Origin: Platerodrilus igneus | Lineage: Eukaryota; Arthropoda; Insecta; Coleoptera; Lycidae | Direction of reading: 5' to 3' | Assembly: GCA_036346225.1 (NCBI GenBank) | Contig: JARFIW010001458.1 | Span: 372,001 to 436,000 of the forward strand | Length of the DNA: 64,000 bases | Shown here: positions 11,801 to 20,356 of the stretch, in pieces | Layout of the letters: each line of letters begins with the position of its first letter | Numbering within the stretch: the stretch's first letter is position 1 | The notes under the pieces: model-generated | What the model was told of the DNA's origin: nothing | Databases searched by the model: none | What the model saw: only the letters and a program-made list of their open reading frames with translations | Translations under genes and position numbers: made by a program

Positions 11801-12392
11801 CAAAGATAGGCAAGTCTAAAGTACCAGAAATATTTCGTGGAGTACCATCTGCGGTAAGTAATTTATGTGTAGTTAAAGGAAATATGTTTATATTTAAAGT
11901 TTCTATTATAGGTATGCCTAGAGATCCTATAACAGAAATGTTACTTCCAGAATCAAAGAGTGCTGTTATATAAATGTCTAATAATTTTACTTTAAGATAT
12001 GGTCTACTATCTAAATGTTTTGTAATTAAATTATAAGTCTCTATTGAATGTGTTTTTGATTTATAAAAATTTCTAACAGTAGTCAACCATTTTGACCAGT
12101 TATCACTCTTTTGAGAAGTTTTATGTAAGTTAAGGTAATTTTTCTTAGATAAATTTGTAATGTTATGATTTTTGTTTTTATAACATTGATTTATTTTTAA
12201 GGGTAAGGTAGGTTTTGTATAAGGTAAGGTAAGATTTGTATAAGGTAAGGTAGTCATTTGTTTTTTAGAAAAAATAGAGGTAGAGACAATTTTATTTGGT
12301 TTAAGATAATTTTGGGTAGCCATAGATATATCAGTACAGGGTTGGCTATATGTCCTGTACTTTTTTATTCGTTTTTTGAGCAAACAGGACAT
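8871..12392 (-). CDS. pol: Pol polyprotein (protease, RT, RNase H, integrase)
   Basis: An unbroken 1173-codon frame. An aspartic protease motif ALFDSGSNISVIG lies near residue 144, the RT core FCYLDDIIVVS near 463, and RNase H with TIEADASNTGLGGVL near 614. The integrase zinc region has CKNCLICG, and the catalytic triad is IALDLIG (about 878), ICDNGSQ (about 941) and FVERINK (about 976), a D,D,E spacing usual for Ty3/gypsy. The C-terminus has a GPY/F-like segment (KLAPKYILCTVNK) and no chromodomain that I can see. The frame begins upstream of any likely start and overlaps gag by 28 nt in the -1 frame, so expression is expected through frameshifting. All catalytic residues are present, so the enzyme set may be active. 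Confidence 0.93.
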   Translation of the reverse strand: MSCLLKKRIKKYRTYSQPCTDISMATQNYLKPNKIVSTSIFSKKQMTTLPYTNLTLPYTKPTLPLKINQCYKNKNHNITNLSKKNYLNLHKTSQKSDNWSKWLTTVRNFYKSKTHSIETYNLITKHLDSRPYLKVKLLDIYITALFDSGSNISVIGSLGIPIIETLNINIFPLTTHKLLTADGTPRNISGTLDLPIFVGDTCRFITCLVVPALPHSFIFGSDFAKKFELSINFKNNSWDVHTSTNIPIPVEKVPLKNLNKHKLCALDDLLHTQLPKAKQIVDSFNLIASTDTNLGRTDKIYMNIDTGDHKPIRKRPYPMSPYMSKILNEKLDEMLELGVIEKCTSPWCSPILLVKKSSGDYRVCFDGRALNEITTHDSYPMPNVDRILNLLRGATYISSLDLRHSFWQLPLTTESKDKTAFSVISRGQFRFVTVPFGLRNSAQTQQRLVDTIFGPELEPHIFCYLDDIIVVSSTFSEHIKLLETVRDRLKEANLTINLKKCEFFKKTLKFLGYIVGSNSIRTDPEKISAMTNYPRPKTTTEIKRFVGMVSWYRRFVKSFSTLMSPINDLLKGKKKKQPIVWNSEAESAFLKIKQILVSEPILCQHDFSQPFTIEADASNTGLGGVLLQNLNGEDHIISYTSRSLTRSERNYSVTERECLSVIFSIERFRPWIEGTKFTVITDHHSLLWLNNIQNPSGKLARWATRLRQHTFDLIHRKGKLHVIPDSLSRSTQDNTVNLNVLEIDLANIDDYYVSLKNKIINSPDTYPQWKIENSLLYKFLPSNLPLTANINNWKILVPIKQRNEVISTCHDPPTAGYFGFYKTLARLQENYYWPKMKYDVIKYCKNCLICGAQKASNMKPLGLAGKEKDVTFPFHTIALDLIGPLPRSKQGHKWLLVVGDWFSKFTLLFPLRSATAPNIEKHIENKVFLTYGVLKFIICDNGSQLSGNIFKNLIANYNVEKIWYTAVYSPQCNFVERINKTVGTAIRSYVETHNMWDENIAKIQYAINSAKHEVTGFSPNFLIFGRHVPILGKFYSSSYKPSDDVDIMPEDRTAYSTDQQGLFNLFKDVKNRLHLAYKKMSSRYNLRRRPFTFNVGDTVWRTNKVLSSAADAFTAKLAPKYILCTVNKKLSNLIYNLTNPDGPKTNNWHIKDLKPYTGTDINVINLVNIPTLT
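12317..12377 (-). promoter_or_regulatory. -1 frameshift signal: slippery site plus pseudoknot
   Basis: Reading on the minus strand, gag codons TCA AAA AAC contain the canonical heptamer A AAA AAC (12377-12371), 3 nt before the gag stop TAA (12367-12365). After a 9-nt spacer, AGTACAGG (12361-12354) pairs perfectly with CCTGTACT (12340-12333). The loop bases TAGCCA (12348-12343) pair with TGGCTA (12322-12317), giving an H-type pseudoknot with stems of 8 and 6 bp. The frame relation of gag to pol is -1, as required. Together these fit programmed frameshifting for pol expression. Confidence 0.85.
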
Positions 12393-13927
12393 GTGGATAT
12401 TTTTACATTAGGAATGCCACATCTGTAGCAGAAAATTTTTCTTTTAATATTACAATTCGGGTATGTGTGATCTGATTTTAAACAGTTCCAACATTTACTT
12501 GTGGTATGTTTATAGGTATTTGAGAAATAACGTGTATTTTGAGTTGAAGGAAAAGTAGATAAATTTGCATTTATATTTTTATTTATTGTGGAATGTGGTT
12601 GTGTTTGAATATTTGGAATCTTATTATATTGTATGGCATTTAATTGAGACGTAGAATTTTGTATTTTAGGTTTATTATCGTATGTCCAAGTTTTTGGTTT
12701 ACTTTCTTGAAATTTTTGTTTACAAACATTTTGTGGAAAAGAATTTTTGTTTTGTACCAAAACAGAGGTAGTTGGTTTAAAGGAGTTATTATTAGATATA
12801 AGTTGATTTTTTATACGAAAAGATTCTTCTAATCTTTTTGTAGCTGTAACGAGATCTGAGATAGTATTAATTGTAGGTAAAATTACAGAAAGTGGTGTAA
12901 TAAAGTCAGGTAATAAATTTTGTGAAATAATTTGTATTCTTGTAGATTCTAAAGGTAATTTTTGAAATCTGCGGAATAAATTCTGCATTTTCATTATATA
13001 GATAGTCACTGTTTCATTTGTCTTTTGTTTTCTAAGTCTTATTTCATCCCATAAAATAGTTTCTATGTTAGGAGGTAGAAAATCTTGTTTTAAACGAGTT
13101 ATTAAGGAATTCCAATCTGTTACAGAGTGTTTTATTTCCCTATACCAAACGATTGCATCTCCTTCAAACAATTCCATCGCAGACGAAAACAGATCCTGTA
13201 GTGAAACATTCCTGGTTTCAGCTAATTCAGATACTCTTTCTAAAAATTCAAAAACTGTGTCTGGTTTACCATTAAACTTTATTGACCAAGAAGAAATTGG
13301 AGTAGGATTAGATATATAAGTTACTGTTGGTGGATGAACATTTATTGTGGGGATAGTATTTGTTAAAGGAACATTAATTATACCGGCAGTAATTTCATAT
13401 TTTTCTATTTTTTCATGAAGTTCTGCATCTAACAAAAGTGCAGTTGAATAACGTTCATTTTTAAAAGTTGTTAAAACTTCATTATCATTATCAGGAATAG
13501 TTAATCGGTTTATTCTGCCACAAACATGTGCCAGACGAGACATTATTCTTTTATAAAGTGAATCTTTAACATCACCATCAAATTCTTCTATTAAATTCGT
13601 AATTGAATTTATAGTATTAGTTATTTGTTCACTATCTTGATCAAAAGTTATAGTATATTGAGATAGTTCTTTATGTGCTGGTGGTTTATTTAATTCAATT
13701 CGTAATTGACGAGCTAAAAGTTTTCTTTTATCTTCCATAGTTTTCTTTTTTGAACTAATGGACCTTATGTAAAGTTCATACTCAAGCTCCTCTATTAGTA
13801 AATAACCTGCTTTTAAGTGTGCTTCCATTTTTGTTTTATATTTTAAGATAAAATATTTATTTATATTTTTAAGAAAAAAATATTTATGTAAATTAGAATT
13901 CTTTATATATTTAAAGCAATTAAGCAA
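12365..13927 (-). CDS. gag: Gag polyprotein with zinc knuckle
   Basis: An open 520-codon frame starting MLNCFKYIKNSNLHKYFFLK at 13927. A second ATG at 13828 (MEAHLKAGYLLIEELEYELY) is the more gag-like start. The capsid-type region is around residues 220-340 (WSIKFNGKPDTVFEFLERVS; LKQDFLPPNIETILWDEIRL). It is followed by an Asn/Ser/Thr-rich linker and a C-terminal CCHC knuckle, CWNCLKSDHTYPNC (CX2CX4HX4C). A second knuckle, CYRCGIPNVKISTC, has Val where the His should be. The gag stop at 12365 follows a slippery heptamer. Gag packages element RNA and forms the particle. Intact and near-identical LTRs suggest recent activity. Confidence 0.9.
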   Translation of the reverse strand: MLNCFKYIKNSNLHKYFFLKNINKYFILKYKTKMEAHLKAGYLLIEELEYELYIRSISSKKKTMEDKRKLLARQLRIELNKPPAHKELSQYTITFDQDSEQITNTINSITNLIEEFDGDVKDSLYKRIMSRLAHVCGRINRLTIPDNDNEVLTTFKNERYSTALLLDAELHEKIEKYEITAGIINVPLTNTIPTINVHPPTVTYISNPTPISSWSIKFNGKPDTVFEFLERVSELAETRNVSLQDLFSSAMELFEGDAIVWYREIKHSVTDWNSLITRLKQDFLPPNIETILWDEIRLRKQKTNETVTIYIMKMQNLFRRFQKLPLESTRIQIISQNLLPDFITPLSVILPTINTISDLVTATKRLEESFRIKNQLISNNNSFKPTTSVLVQNKNSFPQNVCKQKFQESKPKTWTYDNKPKIQNSTSQLNAIQYNKIPNIQTQPHSTINKNINANLSTFPSTQNTRYFSNTYKHTTSKCWNCLKSDHTYPNCNIKRKIFCYRCGIPNVKISTCPVCSKNE

Positions 13928-14119
13928 GATTTTTAAGGTAAGTTATAAATATAACTAATTCAAGAAAAAGTAATATGAAAGAAAGATTAAGTGGTACATT
14001 TACATAAATGTAACATATTACCAAAAACTAATTCACTTTTATTGTGAAAAATGTGATATACAAACAAAGAAAAGTTTTTCAATAATATAATGCGGGGAGA
14101 GACATTTACAATTTTTAAT

Positions 14120-14428
14120 AAAGAAAAATTTGGTGTCACGTGTAAACGTGTGCAAGAGAAAAAATTAGGAAAGTAAGTTGAGCGTCACGTGTGTACGTAG
14201 GCAGATATAGAAAAAAGAATCGTTGGGCGGCAAAGTGGTGAACGTTAGTTAAGGTAGAAATATGTAAAAAAAATAAGCGTTGGTGCCACGTGCAAGCGTG
14301 CGCAAGAAAAAAGGAGAGATACGTTGAGCGACACGTGCAAGCATGCACAAGAAAAAAAAAATAGGTAGTTGGGCGCCACGTGGAAGCGTGGCCAGGTATA
14401 GAAAAAAAAAGGGATGTTGGGCGCCACG
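14120..14428 (-). repeat. Tandem array of degenerate PBS-like units
   Basis: In the leader of the gypsy element about seven units, spaced roughly 40-55 bp, each contain a version of CACGTG/GCGCC next to GTTGGGCG. On the plus strand examples are TTGGGCGCCACGTG (14417), TTGGGCGCCACGTGGAAGCG (about 14376), TTGAGCGACACGTGCAAGC (about 14323), TTGGTGCCACGTGCAAGCGTG (about 14279) and TTGGTGTCACGTGTAAACGTG (about 14130). Only the first, next to the LTR, is the expected primer binding site. A-runs separate the units. Confidence 0.7.
14411..14426 (-). promoter_or_regulatory. Primer binding site, tRNA-Lys type
   Basis: Two bases after the 5' LTR end the element reads TGGCGCCCAACATCCC. TGGCGCCCAAC matches the PBS class complementary to tRNA-Lys 3' ends used by several gypsy-type elements. 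Confidence 0.75.
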
Positions 14429-16102
14429 TGCACCCTACCCTTTTTCAGGTGTTATAAAAAGGATAGGCGCACGACAGAGCATAAAAAAATTACACTCTGG
14501 CGCAGCTAGCATCGACCGTTGAGGTTGCGTAGGCTGCAAAAGACTTAAAATCTCGAAGGGGAGAAAATTTGTGAATTAATAACTGTAAAATAAACAACTG
14601 TGAGAAACTATGACAAGTTATATAGTGTATTTATTAAATTTTATAGAAATAAAGTTTTGAACAAAAAAACATCATAAATGTTCTGTGAAGTCATATAAAA
14701 TAAAATAGATCAGTAAAGATTATGATACTTGTTTTTATGCAACTAGTAAATGTAGCTATATAAGTTTAAGAGAGTTTTTTAAATATGTGAACGTAACATA
14801 TAAAAAGTCGATAAAATATTTAACGTGAACTAAACGTTCAAAAATACAAAGAAAAGTATCTTGTGCTTTTAAATGCGTAACAAAATTAATAAATGTACTT
14901 GACTACCATAAGTTTCGTGAAACATGTGGCTTACATTTGGACAGTATGCGTCCAGTAAGACTATGTATAATAAGAATTAATATTTGTGAATAGTAGATAA
15001 ATTATCAGTAAGATTAATACATTTTACAAGTGTAAAATAAAGAGAAAATTTAATATTGCATAAATCAGTTCATTTAATTTTGAGTAGATAAATAATACTT
15101 AATTTGTCATACCTGACATGTGCATTGAAAAACATATTTTGTTACCCTGAAATTCTTTGAACGGAACATCTGTAGAAATCCAAATCAAATGTGTAGAAAC
15201 TGCAGGAGTCCCAGGTAACATCAAAAACAAGTGATTAGGTAGAATTCGCTAGCATTCAAACAAGTTGAAAAACATTCCGTGTTTAACTTCATAGATCCAT
15301 ATTAAACCAAATTTTAAGAGAATAATTAACAAAACTAAAATTGTATGTTGAGGTAGCGTAATTTAAAATATAACGTTATTGTCATCTTGTTGAAAAACGA
15401 CAGCAAAGCAAATCTGCATCATTAGGGAACTTTAGATAAATAGTAGGAAGACATGGGGGTAGAGAACGACCCTAAAATATAATACGTGAATTAGTTAACA
15501 CGCAAAACCAAGTGAAAAGGAATTTAAAATACATCTATTAAATTCTTACCATCGGAAAAGTAATCCGGTGGGATTCGTAGTTTATGAAGGAAAGGAAACG
15601 CTAGGCAAGATATCTGTAATAATATTTAAATGATTACACATCTTTTATTTAACAAAATAATACATACTTGATACGACCTCATGGTCAATTCTTATCACCT
15701 TGAATTCAAAATGACCTGTTGTGCACAGAACCAAGTCAAGAAATGAAGCTTTTGTCAGAACGTTTTGACAGGCAACCATCTGTTTCTATTATCAGAGCGG
15801 GGTATTTGGAATTGTCAAAAAAGAAAACTACAGAGCTCTTCTGCAAAGTAGAAGTGTGAAATTAAATACCAAGAATACTGGATTGTAGGCAACTTTACAA
15901 ACAAGTATGAATATTAGAAAACAAACACGGTACTTTATGAAGTACTATAACCTTTCCATATTCTGAGATTATAATACATCTATTAAAAGTAAAAGTGTAT
16001 ATTAAAGTTCAATGGACTTTTTAAAGTAAAATTTGAGGTTTAAAGGGAGAGATAAATCAAGCTGAAACGTGGCATTTACCATAGGTAAAATGACATGTTA
16101 CA
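14429..16102 (-). repeat. 5' LTR of the gypsy element
   Basis: 1674-bp copy. Reading in element direction it starts TGTAACATGTCATTTTACC. It should hold the promoter, but I cannot point to a convincing TATA/Inr pair. It ends next to the primer binding site at 14426-14411. Confidence 0.9.
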
Positions 16103-16106
16103 CTAT
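16103..16106. repeat. Target site duplication CTAT, right copy
   Basis: Matches 6680-6683 and lies within the polymerase reading frame, which marks the exact insertion point of the LTR element. Confidence 0.85.
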
Positions 16107-16961
16107 TAAGACCAGATCTTTGTTTAACACAGTGCAACTGTGAAAATTAGGTTTTGCTATGTAACTACGAGCTCCAAACCGTCTTTCCCATTTGGTAACT
16201 AATTTCACCTCTTTCCATTTCCGTACGTTTTCCATCATCTTTCCATATACCGAATTTATCATATTTTTATAAAAGCATATATCGAAACTATTTTTTGACT
16301 GTTGTCTTAATTTCGTATTCAAATCAATGTATTTTTTTAACCAAGGAGCTTGTTTAAACCGAAGAACCTTATGAATCTTTTTCAGTTCTAAACCGTAGCT
16401 TAAATACATTTTTAAATTCTTGTAGTGAATAATATAGTTGAGTTTTGGATATAAAGTTGTAAGTAATTTCTTTAGGTTTGACTTATTAGAAGGTACTGGT
16501 GGTATCATATGTTCAGGCGCCAACGGTAGGTCACTGTGAATTTCATGTAAAGATACTGGGTAGTGTAAATCGCATTCAAAAATATATCCTACATCAGAAT
16601 CATCGGGAATATTAAGTATGTCTAAACGTACTATATCTGGACTGGTACCATCTAAAAATTCAAATTCTCCATATGGAAGATATTCAGACATTGCAGCCCC
16701 ATATAAATTATTAACATCAAAATACATTAAATATTTAGAATCGAAATTCGGATCATAATCTGCATTCATATATTTGATATTTACTTTGGCATATCTATTC
16801 GAACATTGAGATACGCCACCACGAATTCCCCGTTCTAAAAACATTATTTTTTCAATATCAGTAAGCAACTCGAGTTTAACGTTCGTCGTTTTCAATATTG
16901 CGTCTAAAGCTAAACCAGGAGCCGTAAAGTAGTGAAGTGAATCTAACTTATACGCGAACAT
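16107..16961 (-). pseudogene. polB: Polinton DNA polymerase B, central part
   Basis: The block from 16961 leftwards carries motif A in the form [13 protein letters not shown] and motif B as [14 protein letters not shown], diagnostic of protein-primed family B polymerases of Polintons. It begins [20 protein letters not shown], which corresponds to the middle of the family, so the exonuclease domain and terminal-protein region are missing. Upstream of the ATG the frame meets TGA within four codons, and I find no N-terminal half in 16962-18180. At 16103-16106 the gene meets the LTR element and resumes at 6680 on its far side. Flanks are joined by the 4-bp duplication CTAT. Confidence 0.8.
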
Positions 16962-17250
16962 TTTAGGCTTTCATATAATCACTTTACTACAAATTTAAAT
17001 ACGTTAGAATGATTTTACCTCAATTATTATTTATTCTGCTCTATGTTTATACAAATATTATGTTGCATTATCCTTGGCTAAATTACATTAATCCTACATT
17101 ACTATACACTACTTAAGCTAAAAAATAATAATTTGTTAAAAATATTCCAACTCCCTAATTAAATAATTTTTTTTTCTTTAGCTGTTAGTTAACCTATGAG
17201 TTTACTTGTGCCCATATATATCCCAATGACCCCCTAATTACACAATACTG
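16962..17250. other. AT-rich sequence, nothing recognised
   Basis: The N-terminal half of the Polinton polymerase would be expected here on the minus strand but is absent. The sequence is AT-rich with no open frame of note. Confidence 0.4.
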
Positions 17251-17382
17251 TATATCTGACATAAGTAAAAAACTCGACAATTTCAGATATGATTAAGAAT
17301 AATGCTAAACGTAATTGAAAGTTAGGTTTATGTATGGTTCTGTTTACAATTTGGATTTGTAAACTTCCCGATTATAGTCATC

Positions 17383-17456
17383 GGTTTTGGTGGCGTAATT
17401 GGTAAACGCACAGTCCCGGCAAGACTGAGATGCAGGTTCAAATCCTGTCCAAGACC
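17383..17456 (+). other. tRNA-like sequence (pseudo-tRNA or SINE head), GGC anticodon position
   Basis: 74 nt with acceptor strands GGTTTTG/CAAGACC (one G-T pair), a D-stem GCGT/ACGC, an anticodon stem CAGTC/GACTG with a 7-base loop CCGGCAA, and a T-arm with the B-box GGTTCAAATCC. The loop places GGC at the anticodon (Ala), but position 33 is C rather than the near-invariant T, and CCA is absent as expected for eukaryotes. The repeat context argues for a SINE-type head rather than a working tRNA gene. Confidence 0.55.
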
Positions 17457-17549
17457 TTATATTTTCCTTCTATCAATTGCTAGGTCGATTTGAATTGATC
17501 ATTTGGGCTTTGCATATAAGTCTATGTTATTAATTCATCTTATTAATTG

Positions 17550-17551
<2 letters not shown>

Positions 17552-17594
<43 letters not shown>
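17552..17594. repeat. (TA)n microsatellite
   Basis: About 43 bp of alternating TA at the centre of the inverted repeat. It forms the loop of the palindrome. Confidence 0.9.
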
Positions 17595-17598
<4 letters not shown>

Positions 17599-17740
17599 TT
17601 ATAAGTAGTTTTTTACACAAGGTAAGTTGATAAATACTAACGTATTGTAATTAATAAGATGAAATAATAACTTAGACTTTTTAAGTAAAGCCCAAATGAT
17701 CATTTCAAATCGAACTAGTAATTGAAAGAAAGAAAATATA

Positions 17741-17818
17741 AGGCCTTGGACAGGATTTGAACCTGCATCTTAGTTTTGCCGGAACTGTGCGTTTACCAAT
17801 TACGCTACCGATGCCGAT
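17741..17818 (-). other. tRNA-like sequence, inverted copy
   Basis: Inverted relative of 17383-17456. It keeps the B-box GGTTCAAATCC and the A-box-like GTAGCGTAATTGG, but the acceptor ends (CGGCATCG against CCAAGGCC) no longer pair well and the anticodon stem is mismatched. Decayed. Confidence 0.55.
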
Positions 17819-18000
17819 GGCTATAATTGGGAAATTTACAAATCTAAATCGTGCACAGTACCATATATAAACCTAACTTTCAATTACGTTTAGCATGTTT
17901 GTCAATCATATTTGAAATTGTCAAGTTTTGACTTATGTCAGATATAGACAGGAAGCAACGCTCAAAATCACGGCTATAAGCCAAGTATAAATATATAAAT

Positions 18001-18180
18001 ATAAGTAGTTTTTTACACAAGGTAAGTTGATAAATACTAACGTATTGTAATTAATAAGATGAAATAATAACTTAGACTTTTATGCAAAGCCCAAATGATC
18101 ATTTCAAATCGAGCTAGTAATTGAAAGAAGGAAAATATAAGGCCTTGAACAGGATTTGAACCTGCATCTCAGTTTTGCCG
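18001..18180 (-). repeat. Truncated third copy of the tRNA-like repeat
   Basis: Direct repeat of about 17603-17785, ending abruptly at TTTGCCGG in the middle of the tRNA-like part, where BEL/Pao coding sequence begins. This marks a junction between two insertions or a deletion. Confidence 0.75.
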
Positions 18181-18638
18181 GAGCTACCTTACACCACTCT
18201 ACAGCCAGAGAAATTTGAAAATGATTTCTTTAAAATTACAGCAGCTGTCGAAAAATTTATTTTTGTTAAAAGCCCTACTGTTGATGCTATTTCTACAACA
18301 GGCAATATTTACAATGATTATATAGTGGTTAAAATTCCACGAACTTTCGTTTACAGAAATTAATTCTACCAGCTTTTGACGGGCCTTTTGATCAATGGTT
18401 ATTTTCTAGAGACAGGTTTGTGTCAATCATTCACTCAAATACTAGCACTTCTAACGTCATCAAATTTCATTATTTGCACCTGCAATTGGTCAGAATTGCC
18501 GCAGATACAATTAAATCTTTAGAAGTATCTACTTCCAATTATTTAATTGCTCGGAAATTAATTCAAGAACGATTTGAAAACAAACAGTTGTTAGTCATTA
18601 ATCACATCAAAGCAATTTTTAATTTACCATCCGTCACG
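18181..18638 (+). pseudogene. gag: BEL/Pao Gag (DUF1759-type), N-terminal block
   Basis: Reading frames include FENDFFKITAAVEKFIFVKS, then, after a stop near 18360, LPAFDGPFDQWLFSRDRFVS and a block with IKSLEVSTSNYLIARKLIQE and NHIKAIFNLPSVT. This is the DUF1759 capsid-type signature of BEL/Pao Gag (FxGxxxxWxxFxxxF...LxxRFxN). At least one stop and one frameshift. The frame stops at the TIR of the inserted element and the homologous sequence resumes at 26906. Confidence 0.8.
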
Positions 18639-19869
18639 AGTAGGGGATAATTGAAAATCCTGGCACAACATTTCTACCAGCATCCACATTTCCACACCCA
18701 TCTCGACCAAATAGTTTTTCTTCAACTAGCCATTTCATCTTTCGCAATAAATGTACCATGTTTGGTATCAATTAATATTAGATTTTTCTCAGCTACCCGA
18801 ATTTCTAGGAATTTTTTAGATAGCATCATCACCCAGGGAACTACCCTCATTTTAAGATTTTTTGCTGGTAGCGATTTTTGATAATGCTTATAAATTTTTT
18901 AACTATGCGATACATCAAATTAGTCTAGAATTTTACGCAGAATCCGAATCTGTAAATAGATTTACAATAGGACCACCCCTTACCGTTTTACACATATACC
19001 ATCTGCGAGATAAATCTTTCTCCACATTTCCACCCACGAGATTAATGTACCTTGTTTAGTATCAATTAATATTAGATTTTTTACAGCTACCCGAATTTCT
19101 ATGAATTTTTCAGATAGCATCATCGCCCAGGGAGCTACCCTCATTTTTTTTGCTGGTAGCGATTTTTGGCAGTCCGCATAAATTTTTTAACCATGCGATA
19201 CATCAAATTAGTCTAGAATTTTACGCAGAATCCAAATATGCAAACAGATTTTTAATATAACCGCTCCTTACAAAGTTACACTTTAAAGCTCATAAATCTC
19301 TAAATTTTTGCTCATGTATGACAAATGCTTTAACCAACCATTCTTGAAAATCTAAAACCGTGGGAATTTTAGAAATGAACCTTTTATAAGCCATAAGTGT
19401 TTAATATTTAGAACCATTTTCAAATAGTAATGTTCTGTTTTTAGAATAATGTAAAACATTCCAATGTAATGTCTTTTTAATATATAAATGGGAAGGTTGA
19501 GTTTAACGTCATCATCGACCGAATTACATGTGAAATTGGTATATAATTTCTTTCTAGTATTCATCATTGACTACGTATTTAGGGAAATACAAATACTGTA
19601 GTTAAAGCACTAGCAGTCACCGACACTTTCTATTAATTATTTTATTGACTACATGTTTTGAGAAGTACAAAAAATATGCGTCTAATTTGTTTTAAATACA
19701 TGACGAGATCAGTTTTGTAAATTATTTGGAAGTGAAACTCGAATATTCCTACGAGACGATTAATTGTATTTACCAGAATTAAAACTTATCGTCGGCATTA
19801 CTGCTCATTTTGAAAAAATTCCCATTCAACTTTCCATACTATTAACCACATATTTGGTGACGCTGAAAG
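18639..19869. repeat. Outer inverted arm B of the TIR element
   Basis: Inverted match to 26341-26905, but longer. It contains a tandem duplication of about 335 bp (units starting at about 18686 and 19021, each beginning CCACATTTCCAC) and a 0.37-kb piece (about 19270-19640) that the right arm lacks. Confidence 0.8.
18660..19567 (-). pseudogene. Unrecognised ORF in outer arm, decayed
   Basis: On the minus strand an ATG at 19567 opens MMNTRKKLYTNFTCNSVDDD for 71 codons. Beyond its stop, coding-like pieces follow in changing frames: WLVKAFVIHEQKFRDL at about 19300, and AEKNLILIDTKHGTFIAKDE near 18790-18730, close to the end of the element. The last piece has a counterpart in the right arm (26770-26830), where the frame continues to a Gly-rich tail NVDAGGNVVPGFPGIP at the TIR. 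The 335-bp tandem duplication lies inside the gene. No known family recognised. It may be one gene of roughly 190 codons reading towards the element end. Confidence 0.4.
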
Positions 19870-20035
19870 GAATAAAGTTATCGGTTGCACCACTTTAAAC
19901 CTAAGAATAAAAAAAACAAGATAGTTTAATACGTCTATTAATAATTTTTGCTAATGTTGGCGATACAAATATGTAAAACAAACTTTATCAAGAAATATTA
20001 TGTTTTAATAAAATATATACATGTATTGATAACAT

Positions 20036-20341
20036 CTATAAACCGCTGTGGTAACCAGAGTCTGGCGAATCTAAAACAGCCAAATCTCTAAACATTTGCG
20101 CAAGCAATTGCCTCGCAGTCGCATCTTCTAAGTATTGGATGGGGTAACATTTAATAATTTTCAACACTGCCAAGTAATTTAAATTGCTGCAATCATTAGA
20201 CAGAGAAATACTGACACGGTTCTCTTTCTCTAATAACGTTTGAACCCCTTCTTCGTCTGTCGTATTTGCACATACATTTTTTATATCACCTACAAATTTT
20301 TCGTAAAATTCTGGAAAGTTTCTACATCTCAACTCAGCCAT
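20036..20341 (-). CDS. 101-aa protein with C-terminal DSGYHS motif
   Basis: Intact frame from ATG 20341, starting MAELRCRNFPEFYEKFVGDI. It is mostly helical in composition, with NYLAVLKIIKCYPIQYLEDA and ARQLLAQMFRDLAVL. The C-terminus LDSPDSGYHSGL contains DSGYHS, which fits the DSG-phi-x-S phosphodegron recognised by beta-TrCP ubiquitin ligases (compare DSGIHS in beta-catenin). No homologous family recognised. It starts 16 bp after the stop of the preceding minus-strand gene, so the two are packed as in compact viral genomes. An intact frame in an otherwise decaying element suggests that it is recent or was kept. Function unknown. The motif may be chance. Confidence 0.55.
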   Translation of the reverse strand: MAELRCRNFPEFYEKFVGDIKNVCANTTDEEGVQTLLEKENRVSISLSNDCSNLNYLAVLKIIKCYPIQYLEDATARQLLAQMFRDLAVLDSPDSGYHSGL

Positions 20342-20356
20342 TTTAGAACAGATTAA

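Larger units (their letters stand above)
6684..16102 (-). mobile_element. Ty3/gypsy LTR retrotransposon, near intact, 9.4 kb
   Basis: Complete element in minus orientation: 5' LTR 14429-16102, PBS 14411-14426, gag 13927-12365, pol 12392-8871, 3' LTR 8353-6684. LTRs are 1674 and 1670 bp and by eye differ at about nine places, four of them single-base length changes, so insertion is recent. Both ORFs are open to full length. No env-like ORF is seen between pol and the 3' LTR. The LTRs are unusually long. The element interrupts the Polinton DNA polymerase gene and is bounded by a CTAT duplication. Clade within Ty3/gypsy not assigned. Confidence 0.92.
17251..17946. repeat. 0.7-kb inverted repeat with tRNA-like arms
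   Basis: The left arm (17251-17553) and right arm (about 17647-17946) are inverted copies with scattered differences, ending TATATCTGACATAAGT on one side and ACTTATGTCAGATATA on the other. A (TA)n run lies between. Each arm holds a tRNA-like stretch. A third, truncated copy in the right-arm orientation follows at 18001-18180. This could be a tRNA-derived SINE family inserted head to head, or a TIR element that captured a tRNA. I cannot decide which. Confidence 0.7.

Noticed and set aside
14136..14433. Minus-strand open frames with repeated His/Cys/Thr-rich peptides
   Set aside because: They are translations of the PBS-like tandem repeats in the gypsy leader, with no domain or start context.
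17383..17456. Functional tRNA-Ala(GGC) gene
   Set aside because: C at position 33, GGC is not the usual insect Ala anticodon, and the sequence lies in a multicopy inverted repeat with decayed copies.
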